In this document: positions 1 to 5,329 of the stretch, one piece after another
Position numbering within the stretch: position 1 is the first letter of the stretch
Layout of the letters: each line of letters begins with the position of its first letter
Assembly (NCBI GenBank): GCA_012838715.1
Contig: DUOR01000339.1
Span: 1 to 5,455, forward strand
DNA from: Actinomycetales bacterium
GTDB taxonomy: Bacteria; Actinomycetota; Actinomycetes; Mycobacteriales; Mycobacteriaceae
Direction of reading: 5' to 3'
Length of the DNA: 5,455 nucleotides
Made by a program: the position numbers and the translations under genes
Notes under the pieces: model-generated
Told to the model about the DNA's origin: nothing
What the model saw: only the letters and a program-made list of their open reading frames with translations
Database searches by the model: none

Positions 1-973
1 CTTCGCCGCCACCGGGCGGCGCCGCCGGATCGTCGCGGCAATCGTCGGCATCGGCGTGGCCATCGCGACCTTCGCCGCCGTGTGGACCCTCACCGGCCGC
101 CGCGAAAAGCCCGAACTGGCCCAGTGGTACCTGGAGAACACCCCGGATCTCACCGGCGAGAACAACATCGTCAACGTCATCCTCGTCGAGTTCCGTGCCT
201 TCGATACCCTCGGCGAACTCGCGGTGCTCGGCATGGCCGGCATCGCCATCGCCGCCGTCGTGTCCTCCATGCCCCGCTGGAAGCACTACCCCGGCCGCCC
301 CGGCCCCCTCGCCCAGCCGGTGCTGAACTCCCTGCCGATGCGCCGACTGCTGCGCATCGCCATCCCGCTGCTGTTCATCCTCTCCGCCATCGTGCTCTTC
401 CGCGGCGGCAACGAACCCGGCGGCGGCTTCAACTCCGCCCTCATCGGTGGCGCCGCCCTGGTGCTCATGTACCTGGCGCAGCCCGACGACCGGCCGACCT
501 TCGGCCGCAACGTCCCCTACCTGCTCAGCGGCTTCGGCGTCATCGTCGCCATCGTCACCGGCTTCATCGGCTTCACCAAGGGCTCCTTCCTGGCGCCCCT
601 CCACGGCAGCCTCGGCGACGTCCACCTGACCACGGCGCTCATCTTCGACCTCGGCGTCTACTTCGCCGTGCTCGGCGTCATCGCCACCGCCGTCAACCAC
701 CTCGGCGGCCCCAACCGCCCCGGCTCCCCCAAGAGCGGCGAGGACCTCGGTCCCGCCGTCGCCGGGCGGGCGAGCCTGCACATCCCGCCCCGGCAGCAGC
801 CGAAGGCGGTCGACTCCCCCGCCACCCGCGCCGGCGAACCCCTCTCCGGGGAACGCGACGCCGACGGGGACGGGGACGGCCATGACCCCGGCGGCGGCCC
901 CGGCAACGGTCCCGCTAACGGCGACGGTAACGGCCCCGGCAACCACGAGAAGAACGAGGAGGTGCGGGCATGA
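1..973 (+). CDS. mrpA: Na+/H+ antiporter subunit A, C-terminal part with fused MrpB domain (5' partial)
   Basis: This is the C-terminal end of the large MrpA (MnhA/PhaA) subunit of the Mrp cation/proton antiporter, an inner-membrane complex. The frame is open from the first bases (first full codon at 2), so the GTG at 56 is an internal codon, not the start. About 323 codons are visible; the Complex I-like N-terminal antiporter domain lies outside the window. Nucleotides 164-217 encode the MbhE-like segment VNVILVEFRAFDTLGE, a hallmark of the MrpA C terminus. Nucleotides of about 335-700 encode an MrpB (MnhB) domain with the signature FRGGNEPGGGFNSALIGG and several membrane helices. No separate mrpB follows, so B is fused to A, as is common in actinobacteria. 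From about 719 to 970 the protein ends in a hydrophilic tail whose last 40 residues are almost only Gly, Asp, Pro and Asn. The stop codon overlaps the mrpC start by 4 nt. Family assignment is secure. Confidence 0.95.
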   Translation, partial: FAATGRRRRIVAAIVGIGVAIATFAAVWTLTGRREKPELAQWYLENTPDLTGENNIVNVILVEFRAFDTLGELAVLGMAGIAIAAVVSSMPRWKHYPGRPGPLAQPVLNSLPMRRLLRIAIPLLFILSAIVLFRGGNEPGGGFNSALIGGAALVLMYLAQPDDRPTFGRNVPYLLSGFGVIVAIVTGFIGFTKGSFLAPLHGSLGDVHLTTALIFDLGVYFAVLGVIATAVNHLGGPNRPGSPKSGEDLGPAVAGRASLHIPPRQQPKAVDSPATRAGEPLSGERDADGDGDGHDPGGGPGNGPANGDGNGPGNHEKNEEVRA

Positions 974-1416
974 TCATCGCCCTCATCGCGGCCGCCCTCG
1001 CCGGCGGCGGCGCATATCTGGTCCTGCAGCGCGGGATGGTGCGCATCATCATCGGCATGACGTTCATCTCGCATGCGGCGAACCTCATCATCCTGTCGGC
1101 GGGCGTCGGCGCCTGGCGGCAGGAGCCGCTGATGGCCCGCGCCGAGCCGGGCACCGCGGCGGACGCCCTGCCGCAGGCCTTCGTGCTCACGGCCATCGTC
1201 ATCACCATGGCGGTCACCGCGTTCATGCTGGCCATGGCGGCCCTCGGACGCGACGACGACACCCGCGTCAAGGAGGACCGCGAGGCCAACGCCCAGCTGT
1301 CCACCGCGGGCCGGGCGGTCCGCCGCTCCGACCCGTCGGACGTGGGCGCCGGCGCGGGCGCCGCCCGCCACGAGTCCTTCCCGGAGCACAACCCGCACGG
1401 CGGTGATGACCTGTGA
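970..1416 (+). CDS. mrpC: Na+/H+ antiporter subunit C (MrpC/MnhC)
   Basis: This encodes a 148-residue membrane subunit of the Mrp antiporter, homologous to NuoK of respiratory Complex I. Three membrane helices are visible, at roughly residues 1-20, 25-46 and 68-92. Family motifs are clear: GAYLVLQRGMVRIIIGM, then SHAANLIILSAG, then ALPQAFVLTAIVIT (residues 66-79), matching the usual DPLPQALVLTAIVI block. The start is fixed by an ATGA overlap with the stop of mrpA and by GAGGAGG at 956-962, 7 nt upstream. The family is normally about 110-120 residues; here a hydrophilic, charged tail of about 55 residues (94-148) follows the last helix. The stop overlaps the GTG start of mrpD (GTGA), which implies coupled translation. 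Within the complex, MrpC is thought to sit beside MrpD and help shape the ion path; that role comes from the family, not from this sequence. Confidence 0.95.
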   Translation: MIIALIAAALAGGGAYLVLQRGMVRIIIGMTFISHAANLIILSAGVGAWRQEPLMARAEPGTAADALPQAFVLTAIVITMAVTAFMLAMAALGRDDDTRVKEDREANAQLSTAGRAVRRSDPSDVGAGAGAARHESFPEHNPHGGDDL

Positions 1417-3089
1417 CCGCCACCGCGGAACTCCTGTCCGCCCTGCTGCCGCTGTTCGCGGTCATCCCGCTGCTCCTGGCGGGCGTGGTCGCCATCCTGC
1501 CGTGGGCCCCGGCCCGCGCGGCGCTGGGCATCCTGACCCCCGCCGCGATGGCGATCGGCGCCTTCGCCATGCTCGGCTACGTCACGGCGAACGAGCCCGT
1601 CGGCCACGGCGTCGGCGCGTTCCCGGGCGGCGTGGCCATCCCCTTCGTCGCCGACGGCTTTTCCCTGCTGATGCTGGGCGTCGCCTCCCTGGTCGTGTTC
1701 GTCGCCTCCTGGTTCGCCCAGGTCGTCGGCGAGAACGAGTCGAGGTTCTTCTCCTCGCTGACGCTGATGATGTCGTCCGGCATGGCCGGCGCCTTCCTCA
1801 CCGCCGACCTGTTCAACTTCTTCGTGTTCATGGAGGTCATGCTCCTGCCGTCGTACGGCCTCATCGCCGTGACCGGCACGTGGCACCGCCTCGCCGCGGG
1901 ACGTTCCTTTGTCCTGGTGAACCTGCTGACCTCGACGGTGCTGCTCATCGGCGTGGCCCTGACCTACGGTTCCGTCGGGTCGGTCAACATCGCGTTGCTC
2001 GCCGGCGTCGCCGCGGGCGGCGGCCCGGGCACGGTGGCGCTGGGCCTGGTGGTCATCGCGCTGGGCGTGAAGGCCGGCCTGGCGCCGGTGCACACCTGGC
2101 TGCCGCGGACCTACCCGTCGACCTCGCCGGCCGTGATGGCCCTCTTCTCGGCGGTGCACACGAAGGTCGCGGTGTACATGATGTTCCGCGTCTACGTGGT
2201 CATCGTGGACATGGAGCCGTCGTGGCACTGGCCAATCATCGCCCTGATGGCGGTGTCCATGCTCATCGGCGCCTTCGCCGGCCTGGCCGAGGACACGATG
2301 CGCCGGGTGCTGGCGTACCAGATGGTCAACGGCATGCCGTTCATCCTGGTGGTCCTGGCGTTCACCGACGGTGACGCCCGCGCCGCGCTGGCCGCCGGCA
2401 TCTTCTACGCCGTGCACCACATGATCACGGTGGGTTCGCTCATCATGGCCAGCGGCGCCATCGAGGAGACGTACGGCACGGGCATCCTGTCCCGCCTGTC
2501 GGGCCTGGCCCGCCGGGATCCGCTGGTGGCGTGGGTGTTCGCGGCGATGGCGTTCTCCATCGTCGGTTTCCCGCCGTTCTCGGGCCTGTGGGGCAAGATC
2601 GGCGTGGTGTTCGCGGCGGCGGGCACCGGCGACGCGCGCTCCATCGTGGTCATCTCCGTCATCGTGCTGGCCAGCATGGGCGCCCTGCTGTCCATGGTCC
2701 GCGTGTGGCGGGCCGTGTTCTGGGGCCGCGACATGAAGGGCGTGGACGCGGGCCTGCGGGTGCCCAAGCGGATGGTGTGGCCGTCGGCCGTGCTGGCGCT
2801 GGGCAGCTTCGGCATGTTCATCTTCGCCGCGCCGGTGTCCACCGCCGCGGGCGCCGCCGCCGATTCGCTTCTCGACGTGCCCGCCTACGTCGAGGCGGCC
2901 CTCGGCGACCCCGAGGCGGCCGTCGCCTTCGGCCGCCTGGACAACGTCTCCCCCGAGGTCGGCGAGCCCGGCACGGGCGCGGGCGACCCGGACAACGGCG
3001 CCGAGAACGCGGGCGCCGGCGTCGGCTCCGATTCGGCCACCGATACCGGCACGGAATCCACGGCCGAGACCGAAGGGACGGACAACTGA
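1413..3089 (+). CDS. mrpD: Na+/H+ antiporter subunit D (MrpD/MnhD)
   Basis: This encodes a 558-residue polytopic membrane protein, the second Complex I-like (NuoL/M/N-type) antiporter subunit of the Mrp complex. The proton-antiporter domain covers roughly residues 70-400. Visible key elements are LFNFFVFMEVMLLPSYGL with Glu141 in TM5, and GVKAGLAPVHTWLPRTYPST with Lys220 in TM7; these match the essential Glu/Lys pair of MrpD proteins. HTKVAVYMMFR contains Lys251, and FSIVGFPPFSGLWGKI (381-396) is the late broken-helix motif. The start is GTG at 1413, overlapping the mrpC stop by 4 nt. No strong Shine-Dalgarno precedes it, so initiation probably depends on ribosomes finishing mrpC. The family is usually near 500 residues; from about residue 498 the protein carries an extra acidic tail rich in Gly, Asp, Glu, Asn and Thr. 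The position equivalent to the usual TM10 Lys appears to be Val340 (HHMITVGSL). Function is confident; the transported ion cannot be read from sequence. Confidence 0.96.
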   Translation: MTATAELLSALLPLFAVIPLLLAGVVAILPWAPARAALGILTPAAMAIGAFAMLGYVTANEPVGHGVGAFPGGVAIPFVADGFSLLMLGVASLVVFVASWFAQVVGENESRFFSSLTLMMSSGMAGAFLTADLFNFFVFMEVMLLPSYGLIAVTGTWHRLAAGRSFVLVNLLTSTVLLIGVALTYGSVGSVNIALLAGVAAGGGPGTVALGLVVIALGVKAGLAPVHTWLPRTYPSTSPAVMALFSAVHTKVAVYMMFRVYVVIVDMEPSWHWPIIALMAVSMLIGAFAGLAEDTMRRVLAYQMVNGMPFILVVLAFTDGDARAALAAGIFYAVHHMITVGSLIMASGAIEETYGTGILSRLSGLARRDPLVAWVFAAMAFSIVGFPPFSGLWGKIGVVFAAAGTGDARSIVVISVIVLASMGALLSMVRVWRAVFWGRDMKGVDAGLRVPKRMVWPSAVLALGSFGMFIFAAPVSTAAGAAADSLLDVPAYVEAALGDPEAAVAFGRLDNVSPEVGEPGTGAGDPDNGAENAGAGVGSDSATDTGTESTAETEGTDN

Positions 3090-3718
3090 TGCGTTTCCTG
3101 CATGTTCCCGGATACATCGCGTGGCTGGTGCTCCAGGTGCTCATCGCCGCGACCGCCATCATCGTGGACAATCTGCGGCCGCGGCAGCGGCAGCACCCCG
3201 AGTTGGTCGCCATGCCGCTGCGCGTGAGCAGCGAGGCCGAGATCGCGTGGCTGTCGACGTCCATCACCATGACGCCGGGCACGCTCGTGTGCGGCATCCG
3301 CAACGTCGGCAAGCGCGGCGCGGGCGAGACCGGCGCCACCAACGCAGAGCCCGGCGCCACCAACGCAGAGCCCGCCGACGCGCGTTTCGGCGATGACGGG
3401 CCCGGCAAGCTGTTCATCATCCACGCCATCTTCGGCGCGGACCTGGACGAGCTCTTCGACTCCCTCTACGACATGGAGGAGCGGATGGCGCCGCGCGTGC
3501 GCGACCTGCCCCGCCCCCACGGTTTCGTGTTCGAGGAGTACGACAAGGACGTCCACCCCGACCCCGGCGCCATCACCGGCACCGCCGCCGAGACCGAGCG
3601 CGGCCTGCCCGGCCCCTACCCGCTTGCCGACGACGACGTGCTCGACGACGACGCCGACGACGGCACGGGCGGCCGGAAGCGCCGGAACACCGAGAAGGAG
3701 GAGCCCCGCCATGAATGA
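3089..3718 (+). CDS. mrpE: Na+/H+ antiporter subunit E (MrpE/MnhE), with extended loop and tail
   Basis: This encodes a 209-residue MrpE subunit, needed for assembly of the Mrp antiporter complex. An N-terminal membrane helix (about residues 8-27) leads into conserved family blocks: PELVAMPLRVSSEAEIAWLS (37-56) and SITMTPGTLV (58-67), matching the ITLTPGT signature. LFIIHAIFGADLDELFDSLY (108-127) matches the usual 'VHal' block. In most relatives the TPGTL and VHal blocks are joined by a short turn. Here about 40 residues lie between them, including the tandem heptad GATNAEP-GATNAEP (82-95). Past residue 150 there is an acidic, then basic tail with DDDVLDDDADD. Typical MrpE is about 160 residues, so this one is enlarged. 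The ATG at 3089 overlaps the mrpD stop by one base (TGATG). The 3' end overlaps mrpF by 8 nt. A longer frame exists upstream but lies inside mrpD and is not coding. The assignment is firm; the roles of loop and tail are unknown. Confidence 0.93.
   Translation: MRFLHVPGYIAWLVLQVLIAATAIIVDNLRPRQRQHPELVAMPLRVSSEAEIAWLSTSITMTPGTLVCGIRNVGKRGAGETGATNAEPGATNAEPADARFGDDGPGKLFIIHAIFGADLDELFDSLYDMEERMAPRVRDLPRPHGFVFEEYDKDVHPDPGAITGTAAETERGLPGPYPLADDDVLDDDADDGTGGRKRRNTEKEEPRHE
3331..3372 (+). repeat. Perfect 21-bp tandem duplication within mrpE
   Basis: Two identical 21-bp units (3331-3351 and 3352-3372), each starting CGGCGCCACCAACGCAGAG, lie head to tail inside mrpE. The length is a multiple of three, so the frame is kept and the protein gains a second GATNAEP heptapeptide. 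The unit sits in the enlarged loop between the TPGTL and VHal blocks. Complete identity, including all third bases, indicates a recent duplication or a slippage-prone site. Confidence 0.9.
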
Positions 3719-3986
3719 GACAGCGGTGACCATCATCGCGAGCACCGGCGTCGTACTGTGCGCCCTGGCGTTCTTCCTCGGCGTCATCCTGGTGTTCCGC
3801 CTGCGCGACAACATCTCCCGCACGGTCCTCGCCGACGCGGCGTTCTACCCGATGGTCGGCGTCTTCCTGACGACCGCGCTGCTGCGCGAAACGGCCATCA
3901 CGTTCGACATCGCCATGCTCGCCGGCCTGCTGGGCATCCTTTCCACGGTCGGCCTGTCCCGCGTGATTTCGCGGGGAAGGAGGTAG
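3711..3986 (+). CDS. mrpF: Na+/H+ antiporter subunit F (MrpF/MnhF)
   Basis: This encodes a 91-residue, three-helix membrane subunit of the Mrp complex. Helices lie at about residues 6-28, 43-58 and 65-84. The C-terminal block FDIAMLAGLLGILSTVGLSR (65-84) is the best family match, corresponding to the usual 'DvaLvlAllgFlgTvalAR'. The loop after helix 1, RLRDNISRTVLADAAF, replaces the RGP...DR loop seen in many homologues, so this is a diverged member. The start at 3711 is chosen because AAGGAGG at 3695-3701 lies 9 nt upstream and helix 1 begins directly after it. The gene starts inside the last codons of mrpE (8-nt overlap). Only 3 nt separate its stop from mrpG. MrpF is required for antiport in characterised systems, and bacterial MrpF is usually annotated together with MrpG. 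Confidence 0.92.
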   Translation: MNETAVTIIASTGVVLCALAFFLGVILVFRLRDNISRTVLADAAFYPMVGVFLTTALLRETAITFDIAMLAGLLGILSTVGLSRVISRGRR

Positions 3987-3989
3987 GCC

Positions 3990-4322
3990 ATGGGCATCGG
4001 CTCACTGATTCTGACCGTCCTGTTCGCACTCACCGTCATCGGCGGCTCCGTGTACCTGCTGGGCGCCGTCATCGCAATGTGGCGAAGCCCCGACGCCATG
4101 AGCCGGCTGAACCAGCTGTCCGCCGGCATCACCGTCGGCGTGCCAGCCCTGGTGGTCGGCAACGTCATCCTCGAGTTCGATCAGGGCACCATGACGTGGG
4201 GCAAGGGCCTCACCGCCCTGCTCGCCATCGCGGCGCTGCTCGTCGTGGCGACCATCGCGTCCGAGGTCCTCGGCCGCGCCGTCCTCGGCGCCCGCGACGG
4301 CTCCGGAGACGACGACAAGTAG
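3990..4322 (+). CDS. mrpG: Na+/H+ antiporter subunit G (MrpG/MnhG)
   Basis: This encodes a 110-residue membrane protein, the last Mrp subunit of the operon. Three hydrophobic segments are visible, at about residues 4-30, 45-62 and 73-98. After helix 1 the sequence RSPDAMSRLNQLSAGITVGV corresponds to the family's 'lpD.ytRlHa..ka..lG' block, but the usual RLHA is RLNQ here. This makes it a divergent MrpG recognised partly by position and topology. The ATG at 3990 has an excellent ribosome binding site, AAGGAGG at 3977-3983 (6-nt spacing), which itself overlaps the end of mrpF. The C terminus is short and acidic (DGSGDDDK). A strong hairpin begins about 30 nt after the stop, consistent with this being the last gene of the transcript. 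Confidence 0.9.
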   Translation: MGIGSLILTVLFALTVIGGSVYLLGAVIAMWRSPDAMSRLNQLSAGITVGVPALVVGNVILEFDQGTMTWGKGLTALLAIAALLVVATIASEVLGRAVLGARDGSGDDDK

Positions 4323-4352
4323 GGCGCGGCGACCGGCGGCATTCCGCCCGGC

Positions 4353-4387
4353 AAGCGGGGCGCGGGGTTCTCCCCCGCGCCCCGCTT
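4353..4387 (+). terminator. Probable transcription terminator of the mrp operon
   Basis: A perfect 15-bp inverted repeat (AAGCGGGGCGCGGGG at 4353-4367 and its complement at 4373-4387) with a 5-nt loop, TTCTC, starts 30 nt after the mrpG stop. The stem is almost all G:C. No clean T-run follows, only CGCGCTTTCT, so this is a strong hairpin with a poor U-tract, a type often seen in high-GC actinobacteria. It could act alone, together with Rho, or as an mRNA-stabilising 3' structure. Confidence 0.75.
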
Positions 4388-4418
4388 CGCGCTTTCTGCG
4401 CCCCGCTTCCCGCTCTCC
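4377..4418 (+). repeat. Degenerate 21-nt tandem repeat (two copies) after the terminator
   Basis: Two adjacent 21-nt units (4377-4397 and 4398-4418) share 18 of 21 bases. Both begin GCGCCCCGCTTC. The first unit overlaps the right arm of the terminator hairpin, so the second can offer an alternative pairing partner for the left arm. The tract from 4355 to 4426 contains no A, and beyond 4387 it is about four-fifths pyrimidine. The function is unknown; it could be a slippage product or part of the termination region. Confidence 0.55.
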
Positions 4419-4426
4419 GCTTTCCG

Positions 4427-4779
4427 ACGACACAGCGCCCTGCCCCCGATGTAACGCCCGGAATGGCATTCACCGGGAGCGGCGGCGGCACCCGGAACGG
4501 TGGCGCCGGTGCTTGCCGGAAACGTGCGGTCGACCCGGTTGGCGGCATGGGGACGACACATCGGGCAATTAACGGTGTTGCGCTTCTTGATTGCGTTTCC
4601 GCTGCGCAGCGGCACCGATCCGGGATTCTGAGCGTCCCCGCGACCAATGCTGAGTACCGCCCGAGAGTGCGCTTTGCGGGCACCGACGACGGGCGCGAGA
4701 ACCGTTACGGCACTGGAGATCGCGGCCTCAGGCCAATGCGTTACGCCACCCCTGGTTTTCCACCCCCATTCAGGGGCAT
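4427..4779. other. GC-rich intergenic stretch without a recognisable gene
   Basis: No convincing coding region or structured RNA is seen here. Frames that cross it lack a ribosome binding site and have no recognisable protein motif. One perfect 14-bp palindrome, CCGCTGCGCAGCGG, lies at 4599-4612. The stretch separates the end of the mrp operon from the AT-rich regulatory block. Confidence 0.6.
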
Positions 4780-4808
4780 TTGACACCCTTCCCCAAATCT
4801 CGTTAATT
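4780..4808 (+). promoter_or_regulatory. Candidate sigma-70-type promoter (TTGACA ... GTTAAT)
   Basis: A perfect -35 hexamer, TTGACA, lies at 4780-4785. At a 16-nt spacing, GTTAAT (4802-4807) matches the -10 consensus TATAAT at 4 of 6 positions; at 17 nt the hexamer would be TTAATT (3 of 6). The element opens the AT-rich block and points toward the downstream ORF at 5330. The CRP/GlxR-like palindrome begins at the -10 box. If used, it would give a leader of roughly 510 nt, so promoters nearer the gene are equally possible. Confidence 0.35.
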
Positions 4809-4823
4809 GTGATTCACGTCACC
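4808..4823. promoter_or_regulatory. CRP/GlxR-like binding site
   Basis: The sequence TGTGATTCACGTCACC fits the CRP-family consensus TGTGA-N6-TCACA at 9 of 10 defined bases, with only the last A changed to C. The inner palindrome GTGA-N6-TCAC is perfect. In corynebacteria the cAMP-responsive regulator GlxR binds such sites. The site sits in an AT-rich intergenic block and overlaps or abuts a candidate -10 box, a position that would favour repression from that promoter. Its target is inferred to be the gene starting at 5330. Confidence 0.6.
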
Positions 4824-4903
4824 TTTTTCACACGGGATCGAGCGGTGGATTTTTCGCAAATCAGCGCGCCGATACCCCCACTGAGTTCCATCGGGGAAAC
4901 CAA

Positions 4904-4917
4904 TGCACACTGCACAC
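4904..4917 (+). repeat. Direct 7-bp tandem repeat TGCACAC
   Basis: TGCACAC occurs twice head to tail (4904-4910 and 4911-4917), flanked by AA upstream and AAT downstream. It lies just upstream of the candidate promoter at 4923-4953. Tandem heptamers are a possible binding site for a response regulator, but the repeat is short and could be chance. Confidence 0.35.
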
Positions 4918-4922
4918 AATGG

Positions 4923-4953
4923 TTAACGCAACGTTCATACCCTGCGCAATAAT
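4923..4953 (+). promoter_or_regulatory. Alternative candidate promoter (TTAACG ... AATAAT)
   Basis: AATAAT at 4948-4953 matches the -10 consensus TATAAT at 5 of 6 positions and is one of the better -10-like hexamers in the intergenic region. TTAACG at 4923-4928 is a 4 of 6 match to the -35 box, at a long 19-nt spacing. Use of this promoter would place the start near 4960, giving a leader of roughly 370 nt before the ORF at 5330. Weak by itself; its support is mainly the AT-rich setting. Confidence 0.3.
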
Positions 4954-4975
4954 TCGACATAAGCGCAGCTACAGA

Positions 4976-4991
4976 GCGTTACACAAAACGC
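4976..4991. repeat. Short inverted repeat GCGTT-N6-AACGC
   Basis: GCGTT (4976-4980) and AACGC (4987-4991) form an interrupted palindrome with operator-like geometry: 5-bp half-sites separated by 6 nt. It is immediately followed by the palindrome at 4997-5012. The binding protein is not recognised, and the arms are short. Confidence 0.3.
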
Positions 4992-4996
4992 GAAAA

Positions 4997-5012
4997 AGTG
5001 GTTAACACCACA
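4997..5012. promoter_or_regulatory. Second CRP-like palindrome (AGTG-N8-CACA)
   Basis: AGTGGTTAACACCACA contains the inverted repeat GTGGT-N4-ACCAC and matches TGTG-N8-CACA at 7 of 8 positions. Against the fuller TGTGA-N6-TCACA it matches 7 of 10. It could be a weaker second GlxR site, or the operator of another regulator. It lies about 190 bp downstream of the stronger site and 318 bp upstream of the ORF at 5330. Confidence 0.4.
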
Positions 5013-5040
5013 TGGCGCATTCTGTCTCAAAACTATTGAT

Positions 5041-5329
5041 ACGCCGTTAGCCGGACCCTGCCCCGGCACCCCCGCCGAACCGCGTCCCGGACGTCCGCAC
5101 GCACCCGTCGGCAATTGAATGACGACCCGAACCGCGACCCGCCCGTAACGGATCCGTTGCAGCCGTCACAGGCTGCCCTTAACCTCACTGACGAACGCCG
5201 GAACGCACGCCACGGCGGGAATTCCAGGGACTGACCGCGGACCTGTTTAAGCACGTCAACGGCCGGTTTCAGCACAGTCACTCAGCGGACATTCCGCATC
5301 CAGCACTTCACGCAAAAGGGGAAATTTTC
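5041..5329 (+). other. Long GC-rich leader-like region before the terminal ORF
   Basis: Base composition returns to GC-rich at about 5041, yet no credible gene is seen until 5330. The region probably forms the 5' untranslated leader of the following gene if transcription starts in the AT-rich block. I recognise no known riboswitch class, tRNA or attenuator peptide in it. A minus-strand frame of 82 codons covers most of it, but it is Arg/Val-rich, has no supporting motif and looks like a chance opening in GC-rich DNA. Confidence 0.4.

Noticed and set aside
56..973. A 305-codon gene starting at GTG 56
   Set aside because: The frame is open upstream to the window edge and the first residues continue MrpA-like sequence, so the GTG is an internal codon of a truncated gene.
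915..2420. Long minus-strand open frame (501 codons) opposite mrpC and mrpD
   Set aside because: Its translation is His, Arg, Gly and Gln-rich low complexity, typical of the antisense of a GC-rich gene, and the plus strand has clear Mrp family motifs.
2531..3088. Upstream extension of the mrpE frame inside mrpD
   Set aside because: The extension is Arg/Gly-rich shadow sequence over conserved mrpD; MrpE homology begins at the ATG at 3089, at the mrpD stop.
4471..4495. Inverted repeat CCGGG ... CCCGG as a second terminator
   Set aside because: Only 5 bp of stem with a 13-nt loop; such pairs are common by chance at this GC content.
4756..4766. TTTTCCACC as a DnaA box
   Set aside because: It differs from TTRTNCACA at two positions and stands alone, so it gives no support for an origin.
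3758..4783. 341-codon plus-strand frame across mrpF, mrpG and the intergenic region
   Set aside because: It is Arg/Pro-rich, lies out of frame with two real genes, and runs through the terminator hairpin.
4647..4952. 101-codon plus-strand frame in the intergenic region
   Set aside because: There is no ribosome binding site, no recognisable motif, and it runs through the AT-rich regulatory block; it looks like a chance frame.
5033..5281. 82-codon minus-strand frame in the leader region
   Set aside because: No domain or motif support, and Arg/Val-rich composition expected from noncoding GC-rich DNA.
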